Made by a program: the position numbers and the translations under genes. This document shows positions 11,524-23,324 of a DNA stretch of 64,000 nt, piece by piece (position 1 is the stretch's first letter; each line of letters opens with the position of its first letter). The stretch is taken from the NCBI GenBank assembly GCA_902576395.1, contig CACGVB010000002.1, positions 1 to 64,000 on the forward strand. Direction: 5' to 3'. The notes under the pieces were generated by a model. That model was given only the letters and a program-made list of their open reading frames with translations, did no database searches and was not told where the DNA came from. The stretch comes from an uncultured Pelagibacteraceae bacterium (lineage in GTDB: Bacteria > Pseudomonadota > Alphaproteobacteria > Pelagibacterales > Pelagibacteraceae).

Positions 11524-12144
11524 ATGAAACAAAAAAAAATAACAAACATCCAATTAAATTTAAGAAATAAATTTTTAAAAAAAGGTGTCAAAATGATTGC
11601 GCCAGAGACAGTTTTTTTTTCAAAAAATACTAAAATTGGAAAAAATGTTACTATTGATCCATATGTTGTTATTGCAGATAAAGTATCTATAGGGGATAAT
11701 GTCAGAATTCTATCATTCTCTCATTTAGAAGGTGTAAAAATTGAAAATAATGTAAATGTTGGACCTTACGCAAGATTAAGACAAGGAACGATACTTAAAT
11801 CAGGTTCAAAGATTGGAAATTTTGTAGAGGTAAAAAAAAGTATTATTGGTAGTGACTCAAAGTTAAATCATTTATCATATGTTGGTGACACTAAAATTGG
11901 AAAAAAAGTAAATATCGGAGCAGGAACAATCACCTGTAATTATGATGGTATAAAAAAAAATAAAACAATAATCGAGGATGAGGTGTTTGTAGGCTCAAAC
12001 TCATCATTAGTTGCCCCAATTAGGTTAGAAAGAAAAAGTATAATCGGTGCTGGATCAACTATAACTAAAAAAGTTTCTAAAAATGCATTAGCTCTAACTA
12101 GAGTTGAGCAGATTGAAATAAAAAATTATAAAAGAAAAAAATAA
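11524..12144 (+). CDS. GlmU acetyltransferase-like left-handed beta-helix protein, no uridylyltransferase domain
   Basis: Hexapeptide repeats; GPYARLRQGTILKSGSKIGNFVEVKKS, NHLSYVGDTKIGKKVNIGAGTITCNYDG as in the GlmU C-terminal domain; only 206 aa. Confidence 0.85.
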   Translation: MKQKKITNIQLNLRNKFLKKGVKMIAPETVFFSKNTKIGKNVTIDPYVVIADKVSIGDNVRILSFSHLEGVKIENNVNVGPYARLRQGTILKSGSKIGNFVEVKKSIIGSDSKLNHLSYVGDTKIGKKVNIGAGTITCNYDGIKKNKTIIEDEVFVGSNSSLVAPIRLERKSIIGAGSTITKKVSKNALALTRVEQIEIKNYKRKK

Positions 12145-13965
12145 ATGTGTGGAATAGTAGGAATAATTAGCTCAAAAGAAGTCACTAGAAGAATAATAAA
12201 CTCATTAAAGAAACTTGAATATCGTGGATACGATTCAGCTGGGATAGCCACACTAGTTGATGGAGATATTAATGAAGTCAAATGTGAGGGTAGGGTTGAA
12301 GTGTTAGAAAAAGATATATCTAAATTTAATCTGAAAGGTGATATTGGTATAGGACATGTTAGGTGGGCAACTCACGGTAAACCAAGTAAAATTAATGCTC
12401 ATCCTCATTCATCTGAGCAGGTCTCTGTGGTGCATAATGGAATTATTGAAAATTCAACAATATTGAAAAAATTTTTAGAAAAAAAAGGTTACATATTTAA
12501 ATCACAAACTGACACTGAAGTAATAGCTCACTTAGTTACTGAATACTTAAAAAAGAATTCATTGAAGGATACAATAATAAAAGTTCTTAAAAAACTTCAC
12601 GGAAGTTTTGCCTTAGGAATAATATTTAAAGATCAAAGTAATCTTATGATTGGAGCGAAAAGAGGGTCTCCATTAGCTGTAGGTTATGGTCCAAATGAAA
12701 ATTATATTGGTTCAGATTCGTATGCATTAAAATCTATGACAAATAAAATTTCTTATTTAGATGATGGAGAATTTTGTATTGTAAAAAAAGATCAAATTGA
12801 ATTTTTTGATACTGCAGGCACTAAAGTAAATAAAAAAGTAATGAATTTATCTAAAGATGAAATAGACTACGATAAAGGTGATTATAAATATTTTATGGAG
12901 AAAGAAATTGATGAACAGCCATCAACAATTATTGCTTGTATAAATGAGTACGTTGATAAACATAACAAACAAATTAATATTTACAATTTCCCATGGAAAA
13001 TAAGCTCTATCGAGTCAATAATGCTAATAGGTTGCGGTACAGCTTTCCACTCGTGTTTAATGGCAAAATATTGGATGGAACAAAATACCAATTTAGATGT
13101 CAGTGTTGATATAGCTTCTGAATTTAGATATCGAAAAGTTAGATTTAAGAAAAACTGCCTTTATATTGTTGTTTCACAATCTGGAGAAACAGCTGACACT
13201 CACGCAGCGTTAGCTTTATGTAAAAAAAATAAAATGAAAACTTGTGCAGTTGTGAATGTTATAGAAAGTTCAATAGCTAGAGATGCTGACTTGGTATTAC
13301 CAATCTATTGTGGGCAAGAAGTTGGTGTTGCCTCAACCAAGGCATTTATTGGTCAAATGTTAGTTTTATATATTCTATCAATTAAAATTTCTTTTGATCA
13401 AAAATGTATTTCAAAAAAAAAGTATCAAGATAAGATTAAAAATTTATTAACATTATCTAATTCTACAAAAAAAACGTTAAAACTTGATCAAAAAATTCTT
13501 CAGATAGGTAAAACATTTGCCGAAGCAAAAGGTTCGATGTTTTTAGGAAGAGGCTATTCTTTTCCTATTGCTTTAGAGGGAGCTTTAAAACTCAAAGAAC
13601 TGGCTTATGTGCATGCTGAGGGGTATCCAGCTGGTGAAATGAAACATGGTCCTTTAGCATTAATCGAACAAGGTATGCCAGTGGTCGTTTTGGCTCCTAG
13701 AGATGAGTATTACAAAAAAACAATTTCAAATATGCAGGAAGTAATTGCTAGAGGTGCAAAAGTTTTGCTTGTAACGAACAAAAATAAGGATGAGGTAATC
13801 TCAGAAAATATTTGGGAAAAGATAGAAGTTGATCAATTAGATGAAGAATTAATTCCTTTTCTAATGACAATACCTTTACAAAAACTTGCATTTTATTCAG
13901 CATTAGAAAAAGGTTATGACATAGATAAACCAAGAAATTTGGCAAAATCTGTTACTGTTGAATAA
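12145..13965 (+). CDS. glmS: glucosamine-fructose-6-phosphate aminotransferase (isomerizing)
   Basis: MCGIVGIIS N-terminal Ntn domain, two SIS domains, C-terminal DKPRNLAKSVTVE. Confidence 0.97.
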   Translation: MCGIVGIISSKEVTRRIINSLKKLEYRGYDSAGIATLVDGDINEVKCEGRVEVLEKDISKFNLKGDIGIGHVRWATHGKPSKINAHPHSSEQVSVVHNGIIENSTILKKFLEKKGYIFKSQTDTEVIAHLVTEYLKKNSLKDTIIKVLKKLHGSFALGIIFKDQSNLMIGAKRGSPLAVGYGPNENYIGSDSYALKSMTNKISYLDDGEFCIVKKDQIEFFDTAGTKVNKKVMNLSKDEIDYDKGDYKYFMEKEIDEQPSTIIACINEYVDKHNKQINIYNFPWKISSIESIMLIGCGTAFHSCLMAKYWMEQNTNLDVSVDIASEFRYRKVRFKKNCLYIVVSQSGETADTHAALALCKKNKMKTCAVVNVIESSIARDADLVLPIYCGQEVGVASTKAFIGQMLVLYILSIKISFDQKCISKKKYQDKIKNLLTLSNSTKKTLKLDQKILQIGKTFAEAKGSMFLGRGYSFPIALEGALKLKELAYVHAEGYPAGEMKHGPLALIEQGMPVVVLAPRDEYYKKTISNMQEVIARGAKVLLVTNKNKDEVISENIWEKIEVDQLDEELIPFLMTIPLQKLAFYSALEKGYDIDKPRNLAKSVTVE

Positions 13966-14000
13966 TATCTAAACTCTGTTAGAACACTCATAGGTTGAAT

Positions 14001-15380
14001 ATGAAAAAATGGAAAGTAAATAGTTGGAGAAACTGTCCAGTTAAACACATCCCTGAATATAAAGATCAGGAGGAGTTAAATGTTGTTTTAGGTAAGTTAA
14101 AAAATTTTCCTCCTTTAGTATTTGCTGGTGAAACTAGACATCTTAAAGATCAGCTTGCAAACGTTGTCGATGGAAAAGCATTTTTGTTGCAAGGTGGGGA
14201 CTGTGCTGAGAGTTTTGCAGAATTTCATCCAGATAATATTAGAGACTATTTTAAACTAATGTTACAGATGTCTTTAGTGCTTACATATTCAGCATCTTTA
14301 CCTGTTGTTAAACTTGGAAGAATTGCTGGGCAATTTTCTAAACCAAGAAGTGCGCCAACCGAAAAAATTGGAGATGTAGAACTACCCAGTTATCTAGGAG
14401 ACAATATTAATTCTATAGAATTTACTGAAAAAGGAAGAGCTTATGATCCAAAGAGATTATTTAGGGCTTATTCACAATCTGCTTCAACTTTAAATTTATT
14501 AAGAGCATTTTCTAATGGTGGTTTTGCCGACTTAAAAAATGTTCATATGTGGAATTTAGGTTACATTAAATCTGCAACTCAGGCTAAAAAATTTAAAGAA
14601 TTAGAAGATAAAATAGCTGATGCTCTAGCGTTCATGGAGGCTTGTGGAATAACATCTGACTTTAATAGAAGGCTATACACTGTTAATTTCTGGACCTCTC
14701 ATGAAGCACTACATTTACCATTTGAAGAAGCTATGACCAGAGTAGACTCTACAACGGGTGAATATCACGATACTTCAGCACATTTTGTTTGGATAGGGGA
14801 TAGAACAAGACAAATCGATGGAGGACATGTTGAGTTTTGTAAAGGAATTGAAAACCCAATTGGAATTAAGTGTGGACCAACCTCCAAACCTGAGGAAATT
14901 GCTAAAATTTGCGAATTAATTAATCCTAAAAATGAAAAAGGTAAAATTACTTTAATTTCTAGATTTGGCCATGATCAAGTTGAAAAATATTTACCAAAAC
15001 TAATTAGAGGAGTTAAAAAAGAAGGGCTGAATGTGATCTGGTCATGTGATCCAATGCACGGAAACACAATTAAATCAACAACTGGATTTAAAACAAGACC
15101 TTTTAATAATGTTTTAAATGAAGTTAAAAATGTATTTGGTGTACATCAAAGTGAAGGTTCTTATGCTGGAGGTCTTCATATTGAGATGACTGGCCAAAAT
15201 GTGACAGAATGTACTGGTGGAGCACAAAAAATATCAGACACTGACTTATCAAGTAGATATCATACTCAATGTGACCCAAGACTTAATGCTAATCAAGCTC
15301 TAGAGTTAGCTTTTTTAATATCAGATGAGATTAAAAAGAATACCTTGTATGCTAAAAATGGTATTAGAGCGGCATCTTAA
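14001..15380 (+). CDS. 3-deoxy-7-phosphoheptulonate synthase, class II
   Basis: LLQGGDCAESF, GRIAGQFSKPRSAP, CDPMHGNT motifs of plant-type DAHP synthase. Confidence 0.95.
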   Translation: MKKWKVNSWRNCPVKHIPEYKDQEELNVVLGKLKNFPPLVFAGETRHLKDQLANVVDGKAFLLQGGDCAESFAEFHPDNIRDYFKLMLQMSLVLTYSASLPVVKLGRIAGQFSKPRSAPTEKIGDVELPSYLGDNINSIEFTEKGRAYDPKRLFRAYSQSASTLNLLRAFSNGGFADLKNVHMWNLGYIKSATQAKKFKELEDKIADALAFMEACGITSDFNRRLYTVNFWTSHEALHLPFEEAMTRVDSTTGEYHDTSAHFVWIGDRTRQIDGGHVEFCKGIENPIGIKCGPTSKPEEIAKICELINPKNEKGKITLISRFGHDQVEKYLPKLIRGVKKEGLNVIWSCDPMHGNTIKSTTGFKTRPFNNVLNEVKNVFGVHQSEGSYAGGLHIEMTGQNVTECTGGAQKISDTDLSSRYHTQCDPRLNANQALELAFLISDEIKKNTLYAKNGIRAAS

Positions 15381-15417
15381 TCATTTAATTTTTTAAATTA
15401 ATTATTATATTTTGATT

Positions 15418-16155
15418 ATGGAACCGAGAAAAAAAATTACATTTATTAAAGATTGGATATTGAATTACGTTAATTCAATGCCAAAAAAAGCCGAGTCTTT
15501 AGTAATTGGAATATCAGGTGGAATAGATTCGTCTGTTTCAAGCACGTTAAGTGCGATGACAGGACTTAAAACTATTGTTTTATCTATGCCTATAAAACAA
15601 AAAAGTGCACAACATGATTTAAGTTTAAAGCATCAAGAGTGGTTAAAACAAAATTTTAAAAATGTTGATGGTATTACAGTAGAGCTTGATAGCCTTTTTT
15701 CTACATTCGAAAATACATTAAAAGATTTTAATAGTTTGCATGGAATGGCAAACTCTAGAGCGAGATTAAGGATGACTACTCTTTATCAGGTTGCTGCAGC
15801 AAACAATGGAATAGTGGTTGGTACTGGAAATAAAGTTGAAGACTTTGGTGTAGGTTTTTACACAAAGTATGGTGATGGTGGAGTTGATATATCACCAATA
15901 GCCGATTGTAATAAAACAGAAGTTTGGCAATTAGGTAAAGAGTTAAAAATTTTACAAGAGATTATAGATGCTCCCCCAACTGATGGTTTGTGGGATGACG
16001 GCAGAACTGATGAAGGCCAATTGGGTTTAAGTTATAAAGAACTTGAAGAAGCAATGGAAAATGAAAATTCAAAAAATAGAGAAAAATATATCCAAATAAG
16101 AAACGCAAACTTGCATAAAATGGATCCTATTCCAGTTTGCAAGATTCCTAACTAA
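15418..16155 (+). CDS. nadE: NAD+ synthase (ammonia-dependent)
   Basis: ISGGIDSSVSSTL PP-loop, GTGNKVEDFGVGFYTKYGDGGVDISPI. Confidence 0.93.
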   Translation: MEPRKKITFIKDWILNYVNSMPKKAESLVIGISGGIDSSVSSTLSAMTGLKTIVLSMPIKQKSAQHDLSLKHQEWLKQNFKNVDGITVELDSLFSTFENTLKDFNSLHGMANSRARLRMTTLYQVAAANNGIVVGTGNKVEDFGVGFYTKYGDGGVDISPIADCNKTEVWQLGKELKILQEIIDAPPTDGLWDDGRTDEGQLGLSYKELEEAMENENSKNREKYIQIRNANLHKMDPIPVCKIPN

Positions 16156-16200
16156 TCAAATAGATTCACAAATCTATAATTTAAGTATATTCCTAGAAAA

Positions 16201-17562
16201 ATGAATAAAGATATTTTTTTAACAAATAGCTATGGTGGAAAAAAAGAAAAATTCCAACCAATTGATGTAAATAATATCAAAATGTATGTATGTGGCCCAA
16301 CAGTTTATGATGATCCACATATAGGTAATGCAAGACCATTAGTTGTATTCGATTTACTTTTTAAAGTACTAAAGTGCAAATATGGTAATGACAAAGTTAT
16401 ATATGTAAGGAATATTACAGATATTGATGATAAAATAATACAATCCGCAAAAGAAAAAAAAATCTCAATCAAAGATCTAACCAATAAAATTAACAATAAT
16501 TTTCAAGAAGATTGTAATTATCTTATTTGTGAAAAACCTAGCTTTCAACCCAAAGCAACAGAAAACATTAAAGAGATGATAGAGATGATCAGAATTTTAA
16601 TTGAAAAAGGTTTTGCATATGAAAGTGAGAATCATGTCTATTTTGAAGTTAATAAATTCAAAGATTATGGAAAATTATCTAATAAAAAAATAGATGATTT
16701 AATATCTGGATCTAGAATAGAGGTATCAAGTAACAAGAAAAATACTGAAGATTTTGTATTATGGAAACCCTCAAACGAAGATGAGCCATGTTGGGCATCT
16801 CCTTGGGGAAAGGGTAGACCGGGCTGGCATTTAGAATGTTCAGCAATGTCAAAAAAATATCTTGGTGATAAATTTGATATTCATGGAGGCGGTAGAGATT
16901 TATTATTTCCACACCATGATAATGAGATCGCACAATCATGTTGTGCCAACGGAACTGAAACTTTCTCTAATTATTGGGTTCATAATGGATTTATTACGCA
17001 ATCAAATGAAAAAATGTCTAAGTCACAAGGTAATATTTTAAAAATAAGAGATTTTAAAGAAAATGTTAATGGTCAGGTTTTAAGATTAGCTCTTATGAGT
17101 GCACATTATAGACAGCCATTAGATTGGAATGATAAACTTTTAGAAGAAAGTCAGAAAACAATTGATAAATGGTACAACGGCTATATTAAATTAGATAAAC
17201 CTAAACTAATCTCTGATGATGATCTATATCCTTTATACGATGATTTAAATACACCAAAGTATATAGCTAACCTTCATAAGCTATATGAAAAATCACAATC
17301 AGGGAATTTAGAAGATAAAAAAGTATTTGTATCAGCATGTAATTTTGCAGGACTGTTAACTGAAACTAAAGAAGAATGGAATAATTTTAAAAAAAATAAA
17401 TCTACTTTAAGCAAAGAATTAATTGAATCAAAAATTAAAGAAAGAAATAAGGCTAGAGGTGACAAAAATTACGAATTAGCAGATAAAATCCGTAATGAGC
17501 TTTTGGAAAAAGGAGTTCAAATAGAAGATAAAGATGGTAAAACCTCGTGGAAATTTAAATAA
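16201..17562 (+). CDS. cysS: cysteinyl-tRNA synthetase
   Basis: [18 protein letters not shown] (HIGH), [21 protein letters not shown] (KMSKS). Confidence 0.97.
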   Translation: MNKDIFLTNSYGGKKEKFQPIDVNNIKMYVCGPTVYDDPHIGNARPLVVFDLLFKVLKCKYGNDKVIYVRNITDIDDKIIQSAKEKKISIKDLTNKINNNFQEDCNYLICEKPSFQPKATENIKEMIEMIRILIEKGFAYESENHVYFEVNKFKDYGKLSNKKIDDLISGSRIEVSSNKKNTEDFVLWKPSNEDEPCWASPWGKGRPGWHLECSAMSKKYLGDKFDIHGGGRDLLFPHHDNEIAQSCCANGTETFSNYWVHNGFITQSNEKMSKSQGNILKIRDFKENVNGQVLRLALMSAHYRQPLDWNDKLLEESQKTIDKWYNGYIKLDKPKLISDDDLYPLYDDLNTPKYIANLHKLYEKSQSGNLEDKKVFVSACNFAGLLTETKEEWNNFKKNKSTLSKELIESKIKERNKARGDKNYELADKIRNELLEKGVQIEDKDGKTSWKFK

Positions 17563-19160
17563 TGACAGATAAAATTTATATTTTTGATACTACTTTACGT
17601 GACGGTGCACAGACACAAGGAGTTGATTTCTCTTTAGATGATAAAGAAAAAATCTCAGTAGCATTAGATAATCTAGGAGTAGACTATATAGAAGGTGGTT
17701 GGCCAGGAGCAAATCCAACAGATACAGAATTTTTTAATAAAAAACATTCTTTTAAAAATTCAATATTAACTGCTTTTGGGATGACTAAGAAGTCTGATCA
17801 TAGTGCTGAAAATGATCCAATGATTTCATCATTAATAAATTCTAAAGCAAATTCAATTTGTTTGTTTGGAAAATCTTGGGATTTTCATGTTGATGTTGCT
17901 TTAGGTATATCAAAAGAACAAAATCTAAAAAATATTAGTGAAAGTGCAAAACACATTATTAATTCTGGAAAAGAATTTATGTTTGATGCTGAACATTTTT
18001 TTGATGGTTATAAATCTAATAAAGAATATGCTTTAAGTTGTATTAAATCTGCATTTGACCAAGGAGCGAGGTGGATTGTTCTTTGCGATACTAATGGTGG
18101 AACATTGCCTCATGAAATATCTAAAATAGTTGCAGATGTGTCAAAACACATTCCAGGTAAAAATTTAGGTATTCATGCACATAATGATACAGAAAATGCC
18201 GTTGCTAATTCATTAGTTGCAATTCAAGCTGGTGTTAGACAAGTGCAGGGAACTATTAATGGTTTAGGAGAAAGATGTGGCAATGCTAATTTAATGTCAC
18301 TAATTCCATCTTTATATTTAAAACACGAATTTTCTAATAATTATGAAATAAATATAAATGATGAGAATATTAAACATCTTACACAATGCTCCAGACTTTT
18401 AGATGAAATTTTAAATAGAAAACCAAATAAACATTTACCTTATGTTGGCGCTGCAGCATTTTCGCATAAAGGTGGAATGCATGTTTCGGCTGTACAAAAG
18501 GATCCAAAAACTTATGAACACATTGATCCCAAAGAAGTTGGAAATACAAGAAATATTGTTGTTTCAGATCAAGCTGGACAATCAAATATTTTGTCTAGAT
18601 TAGAAACTATAGGAATTGGTATAGAAAAAAATGATCCAAAAATAAAACAACTCTTAGAAGAGGTTAAAGGAAGAGAATTTATTGGTTATAGTTATGATGG
18701 CGCAGATGCTTCGTTTGAATTATTAGCTAGAAGAATAGTAGGAGAAATTCCAAGGTATCTAATCATTAAAGCTTACGATGTGTCTGTTAAGAAAAATTCA
18801 TCTGGAGAAATTGTTTCATCAGCTAAAGCTGAATTAGAAGTCGATGGGGAAACAATTGTTTGTGAAGGTGAGGGTAATGGCCCAGTAAATGCTCTTGATA
18901 ATGCAATTAGAAACAACATAAAAAAGATTTCTAAATATTCTGATTATCTTAAAGATTTAAGATTAGTTGATTATAAAGTAAGAATATTAAATACAGGAAC
19001 AGAAGCCGTAACTAGAGTTTCAATTGAAAGCACAGACTCTCAAGGTAAGAATTGGTTTACAATAGGTGTATCACCAAATATTATTGATGCTTCATTTAAA
19101 GCATTAATAGATAGTCTTGATTATAAGTTATTTAAAGATAATGCACCAGCAAGTGCTTAA
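17562..19160 (+). CDS. cimA: citramalate synthase
   Basis: DTTLRDGAQTQGVDFS, HAHNDTENAVANSL; full-length CimA-type architecture. Confidence 0.9.
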   Translation: MTDKIYIFDTTLRDGAQTQGVDFSLDDKEKISVALDNLGVDYIEGGWPGANPTDTEFFNKKHSFKNSILTAFGMTKKSDHSAENDPMISSLINSKANSICLFGKSWDFHVDVALGISKEQNLKNISESAKHIINSGKEFMFDAEHFFDGYKSNKEYALSCIKSAFDQGARWIVLCDTNGGTLPHEISKIVADVSKHIPGKNLGIHAHNDTENAVANSLVAIQAGVRQVQGTINGLGERCGNANLMSLIPSLYLKHEFSNNYEININDENIKHLTQCSRLLDEILNRKPNKHLPYVGAAAFSHKGGMHVSAVQKDPKTYEHIDPKEVGNTRNIVVSDQAGQSNILSRLETIGIGIEKNDPKIKQLLEEVKGREFIGYSYDGADASFELLARRIVGEIPRYLIIKAYDVSVKKNSSGEIVSSAKAELEVDGETIVCEGEGNGPVNALDNAIRNNIKKISKYSDYLKDLRLVDYKVRILNTGTEAVTRVSIESTDSQGKNWFTIGVSPNIIDASFKALIDSLDYKLFKDNAPASA

Positions 19161-19873
19161 TGAATTTCAATAATATTTCATTTATTCTTCACAAGCCTCA
19201 GCTATCTGAAAACATAGGGTTATGTGCAAGGGCCATAAAAAATTTTGGTTTCAAGAATTTATCAGTAATAGACCCAAAACCAATATTCCCAAATGACAAA
19301 ATTATAGCAACTTCTGTTGGAGCAAAAGATATAATAAAAAAAACTAAAGTTTATTTAAATTTAGAAAAATCATTATTTAAAACTGATATTTTAATTGCAA
19401 CTTCAGCAAGGTTTAGAAATAAAAATATTAAACATATTTCATTAGATGACTTAAAAAAAATAAACCTTACAAAGAGAGTTAGTTTTTTGTTTGGTTCAGA
19501 AGCTTCTGGATTAACAAATAATGAAGTAAGTTATGCTGATTATACACTACAAATTCCAAGTAATAATAAATTTAGATCGCTAAATTTATCACATAGCTTA
19601 GTAATTGTAGCTCAAGCAGTTTCAAATTTAATATCAATAAGTAAAGTTGATTTTCAAAAGTCAAAAAAAATACAAACAGCTACTAAGAAAGAAATATCTA
19701 GTATGCTTAATTTCTGTCTGTCCACTTTAGAAAATCAGAATTTTTTTAAACAAAAAGCTAAAAAATCAATAATGATAGAAAATTTAAGGAGTATTTTTTA
19801 TAAAATGGAACTCTCAAAAAAAGAAATACGCATTTTATCAAGTGTATTTGCCGGTCTAGCTAAAAAACCTTGA
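19160..19873 (+). CDS. trmJ: tRNA (cytidine/uridine-2'-O-)-methyltransferase TrmJ family (SPOUT)
   Basis: PQLSENIGLCARAIKNFGF, LFGSEASGLTN, SLNLSHSLVIVAQ. Confidence 0.88.
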   Translation: MNFNNISFILHKPQLSENIGLCARAIKNFGFKNLSVIDPKPIFPNDKIIATSVGAKDIIKKTKVYLNLEKSLFKTDILIATSARFRNKNIKHISLDDLKKINLTKRVSFLFGSEASGLTNNEVSYADYTLQIPSNNKFRSLNLSHSLVIVAQAVSNLISISKVDFQKSKKIQTATKKEISSMLNFCLSTLENQNFFKQKAKKSIMIENLRSIFYKMELSKKEIRILSSVFAGLAKKP

Positions 19874-19916
19874 TTGACAAAAATATTTTGATGTCTATAA
19901 ACCCCATTACCACAAT

Positions 19917-20534
19917 ATGACAAAACGATTAAATTCAAAACATAAAGTAGATAGAAGACTTAAAGTTAATTTATGGGGTAGACCTAAAAGTCCTTTTAAT
20001 ACTAGAGCTTATCCTCCAGGTCAGCACGGACAGACAAAATCATCTAAACCATCAGATTACGGAATTCAACTTCAAGCTAAACAAAAACTTAAATGTTACT
20101 ATGGTAACATGAACGAAAGACAATTTCGTAATATGTATAAGAGAGCTATTATGAAAAAAGGTGATACTGCAGAAAATTTAATTGGATTACTTGAGAGAAG
20201 GTTAGATGCAGTAATTTATAGATCAAAATTATCAAATACTATTTTTTCGTCTAGACAATTAATAAACCATGGGCACGTTAGAGTTAATGGTAAAAAAGTT
20301 AATATATCAAGTTACCAAGTAAAAGAAGAAGATAGTATTGAAATAAGAGACAAATCTAAACAATTAGCTTTGATAGATATAGCTCTAGCAAATAAAGAAA
20401 GAGAAGTTCCTGAGTATTTACAACTAGATGAAAAAAATAAAAAAGTTAAATTTGTAAGAATTCCAAAATTTGAGGAAGTTCCTTACCCTGTTGTGATGGA
20501 ACCAAACCTTGTAATTGAGTATTATTCTAGATAA
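19917..20534 (+). CDS. rpsD: 30S ribosomal protein S4
   Basis: LERRLDAVIYRSKL, SRQLINHGHVRVNGKKV. Confidence 0.98.
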   Translation: MTKRLNSKHKVDRRLKVNLWGRPKSPFNTRAYPPGQHGQTKSSKPSDYGIQLQAKQKLKCYYGNMNERQFRNMYKRAIMKKGDTAENLIGLLERRLDAVIYRSKLSNTIFSSRQLINHGHVRVNGKKVNISSYQVKEEDSIEIRDKSKQLALIDIALANKEREVPEYLQLDEKNKKVKFVRIPKFEEVPYPVVMEPNLVIEYYSR

Positions 20535-20559
20535 TTAATCTTTAAGACTTAAAGTAACC

Positions 20560-20898
20560 TTAGCTTTTCTTTTTAAATTCTATTCCATTGTCTTCAAGAA
20601 GTTTTGCTAATTCACCACTTTCGTACATTTCTTTAACAATATCACACCCGCCGATGAATTCATTTTTTACATATAGCTGCGGGATTGTAGGCCAATCACT
20701 ATAAACTTTAATTCCTTCTCTAAGATTTTGATCAGCTAAAACATTTACACCTTTAAAATTCACTTCAAGCATTTTTAATATATTTGTAACAGCCATAGAA
20801 AATCCACACTGAGGGGCGTCTGGTGTTCCTTTCATGAACAAGCAAACTTCATTACTTTTAATTTCATTGTTAATTAATTCATTTGTTTGATTATCCAT
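20560..20898 (-). CDS. grxD: monothiol glutaredoxin (Grx4/GrxD type)
   Basis: LFMKGTPDAPQCGFS (CGFS active site), WPTIPQLYVKNEFIGGCDI. Confidence 0.96.
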   Translation of the reverse strand: MDNQTNELINNEIKSNEVCLFMKGTPDAPQCGFSMAVTNILKMLEVNFKGVNVLADQNLREGIKVYSDWPTIPQLYVKNEFIGGCDIVKEMYESGELAKLLEDNGIEFKKKS

Positions 20899-21129
20899 TT
20901 ATTTCTCCTTTGTTTTAACTGCTAGTGCATGTAATTCGTTGCCCATTTTTCCTTTAAGTGAATTATATACCATTTTGTGTTGTTGAATTTTACTCTTTCC
21001 TGCAAATTGCGACGAAATTACTGTAGCTGAGTAATGATTACCATCTCCTGCAAGATCCTGAATTTCTATCTTAGCATCTGGTAATGCCTCTTTTATTAAG
21101 TTTTCAATTTCTTTTAAATCCATTGCCAT
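20899..21129 (-). CDS. bolA: BolA family protein
   Basis: GDGNHYSATVISSQF...GKMGNELHALAVKT; adjacent to grxD. Confidence 0.93.
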   Translation of the reverse strand: MAMDLKEIENLIKEALPDAKIEIQDLAGDGNHYSATVISSQFAGKSKIQQHKMVYNSLKGKMGNELHALAVKTKEK

Positions 21130-23324
21130 TAGTTAACCATATATTCCTTTAGCCATTTTTTATAGCCTTCTTTGATATCGTCAATTGATAATTTTAGATC
21201 ATTTTCATATGTAATTTTATCACCTTCCACTAAACCTAATTTATCAAAATGAATGGATTCTTTTTTAAGCATATTTTCAACATTTTCTAAATTTTCAGGT
21301 TTAATTTCAATTATATATCTTCCTTGATCCTCACCAAAAAAATACTCAAATTTATTTACTAAGCCCTCCAAAGGAAATAATTTTATGCCTTTACCACTCT
21401 TTATACCCATTTTAGATATAGCAGTTAAAATTCCTCCTAAAGACACGTCATGACAGGTTTCTATTAAATTTTTATTTTTCAAATTCAAAATACTGTTTCC
21501 ATTTTGTTTTTCGTTGAATAAGTTAACTTCTGGTGGAGGACCATTAAATTCAGTTAATATATTTCTTGCAAATATTGATTGATCTAAGTGTCCTTCAGTT
21601 TTACCAATTACGAAAAGATAATTACCTTCATCTTTAAATTCCATAGTCATCATCTTGTTGTAGTTAGATAATAGTCCTATACCTCCAATTGAGGGTGTGG
21701 GCTTAATTCCTTTATCTTTTGTTTCATTATAAAAAGAGACATTTCCTGAAACTACTGGATAATTTAAATATTTAGATGCCTCAGCAATACCTTCAACACA
21801 TTCAACAAATTCACCCATATTTTTCTCCTTTTCTGGATTACCAAAATTAAGGCAATTTGTAATTGCTATTGGTTTTGCACCTACAGAAATCATATTTCTC
21901 CAGCTTTCACAAACTACTTGTTTGCCTCCCGTTAATGGGTGTGCATAACAATAAGTTGCTGATGAGTCTACAGATGCAGCAACAGCTTTATTTGTGCCAT
22001 GAACTCTAACAACACCAGCATTTCCTCCAGGTTTTTGTATAGTGTCGCCCATAACTGTATGATCATACTGGTCCCAGATCCATTCTTTATCTGCAATATT
22101 CGGATCAATTAAAACTTTCATTAAACAATCACTAAGTTTTAAAGATTTAAATCGATCTTTTGAAAATTTATTTTCTTTTGGAAGTTTTGCTTTTATCCAT
22201 TTTCGATCGTACATAGGTGCATTCTCCGCTAAAAAATCAATTGGTATTTCAGCAACTTTTTTATTCTTGAAAAACAATTCAATATTTTTACTATTTGTTG
22301 TTTTTCCAATTACTGCAAAGTCTAAGTTCCACTTATCAAATATTTTTTTCGCCTCATTTTCTTTTCCTTCCTCTAAGACTATAAGCATCCTCTCTTGGCT
22401 TTCTGATAGCATTATCTCATAAGGTGTCATATTTTCCTCTCTACAAGGAACTTTTGTTAAATCTATTTCAATACCTAAATCACCTTTAGATGCCATTTCA
22501 ATACTAGATGATGTCAAACCTGCAGCACCCATATCTTGAATTGATATTATTGATTTACCAGCCATTAGTTCAAGACAAGCCTCAAGAAGAAGTTTTTCTG
22601 TGAATGGATCACCAACTTGAACAGTGGGTTTTTTTTCTTCTATTTTGTCATCAAAAATAGCAGATGCCATACTTGCTCCATGTATCCCATCTCTTCCTGT
22701 TTTTGAGCCAACATAGATTACTGGTTTGTTAATCCCAGCAGCTTTTGAATAAAATATTTTATTTTTATTAACTAAACCCAATGTCATTGCGTTTACTAAA
22801 ATATTTCCATTATAAGACTCATCAAAGCAAGTTTGACCAGCTATTGTTGGAACACCAATGCAGTTACCATATCCACCAATCCCTTTAACAACTCCTCTTA
22901 ATAGATTTCTTGTTTTTTCATGGTCTGGTGAGCCAAAATGAATAGAGTTTAAGTTTGCAATAGGTCTGGCGCCCATTGTAAATACATCTCTCATAATCCC
23001 ACCAACACCTGTAGCTGCCCCTTGATAGGGCTCAATAAATGAAGGATGGTTATGACTTTCTATTTTAAATACAATTGCATCATCGTCTTCAATATCAACA
23101 ATTCCAGCATTTTCTCCTGGACCCTGAATTACCTGTTCACCTTTGGTGTGTAATTTTTTTAAATGTCTTCTGGATGATTTGTAAGAGCAGTGCTCATTCC
23201 ACATTGCTGAAAAAATACCTAATTCAGTAATATTTGGTGTTCTTTTTAAAAGATCACAGATTTTCTTATATTCGTCACTTTTTAATCCATGCTCAATTGC
23301 TATTTTTTCGTTAACATCAACCAT
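21129..23324 (-). CDS. purL: phosphoribosylformylglycinamidine synthase II
   Basis: [34 protein letters not shown]; purSQL order. Confidence 0.97.
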   Translation of the reverse strand: MVDVNEKIAIEHGLKSDEYKKICDLLKRTPNITELGIFSAMWNEHCSYKSSRRHLKKLHTKGEQVIQGPGENAGIVDIEDDDAIVFKIESHNHPSFIEPYQGAATGVGGIMRDVFTMGARPIANLNSIHFGSPDHEKTRNLLRGVVKGIGGYGNCIGVPTIAGQTCFDESYNGNILVNAMTLGLVNKNKIFYSKAAGINKPVIYVGSKTGRDGIHGASMASAIFDDKIEEKKPTVQVGDPFTEKLLLEACLELMAGKSIISIQDMGAAGLTSSSIEMASKGDLGIEIDLTKVPCREENMTPYEIMLSESQERMLIVLEEGKENEAKKIFDKWNLDFAVIGKTTNSKNIELFFKNKKVAEIPIDFLAENAPMYDRKWIKAKLPKENKFSKDRFKSLKLSDCLMKVLIDPNIADKEWIWDQYDHTVMGDTIQKPGGNAGVVRVHGTNKAVAASVDSSATYCYAHPLTGGKQVVCESWRNMISVGAKPIAITNCLNFGNPEKEKNMGEFVECVEGIAEASKYLNYPVVSGNVSFYNETKDKGIKPTPSIGGIGLLSNYNKMMTMEFKDEGNYLFVIGKTEGHLDQSIFARNILTEFNGPPPEVNLFNEKQNGNSILNLKNKNLIETCHDVSLGGILTAISKMGIKSGKGIKLFPLEGLVNKFEYFFGEDQGRYIIEIKPENLENVENMLKKESIHFDKLGLVEGDKITYENDLKLSIDDIKEGYKKWLKEYMVN

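Noticed and set aside
13748-13945. Antisense ORF inside glmS (and similar ones at 16305-16496, 16712-16939, 17274-17465, 18379-18585)
   Set aside because: Fully overlapped by highly conserved enzymes; no independent start signals
20540-20556. ctttaagacttaaag inverted repeat after rpsD
   Set aside because: Loop of one base and no T-tract; not a credible terminator
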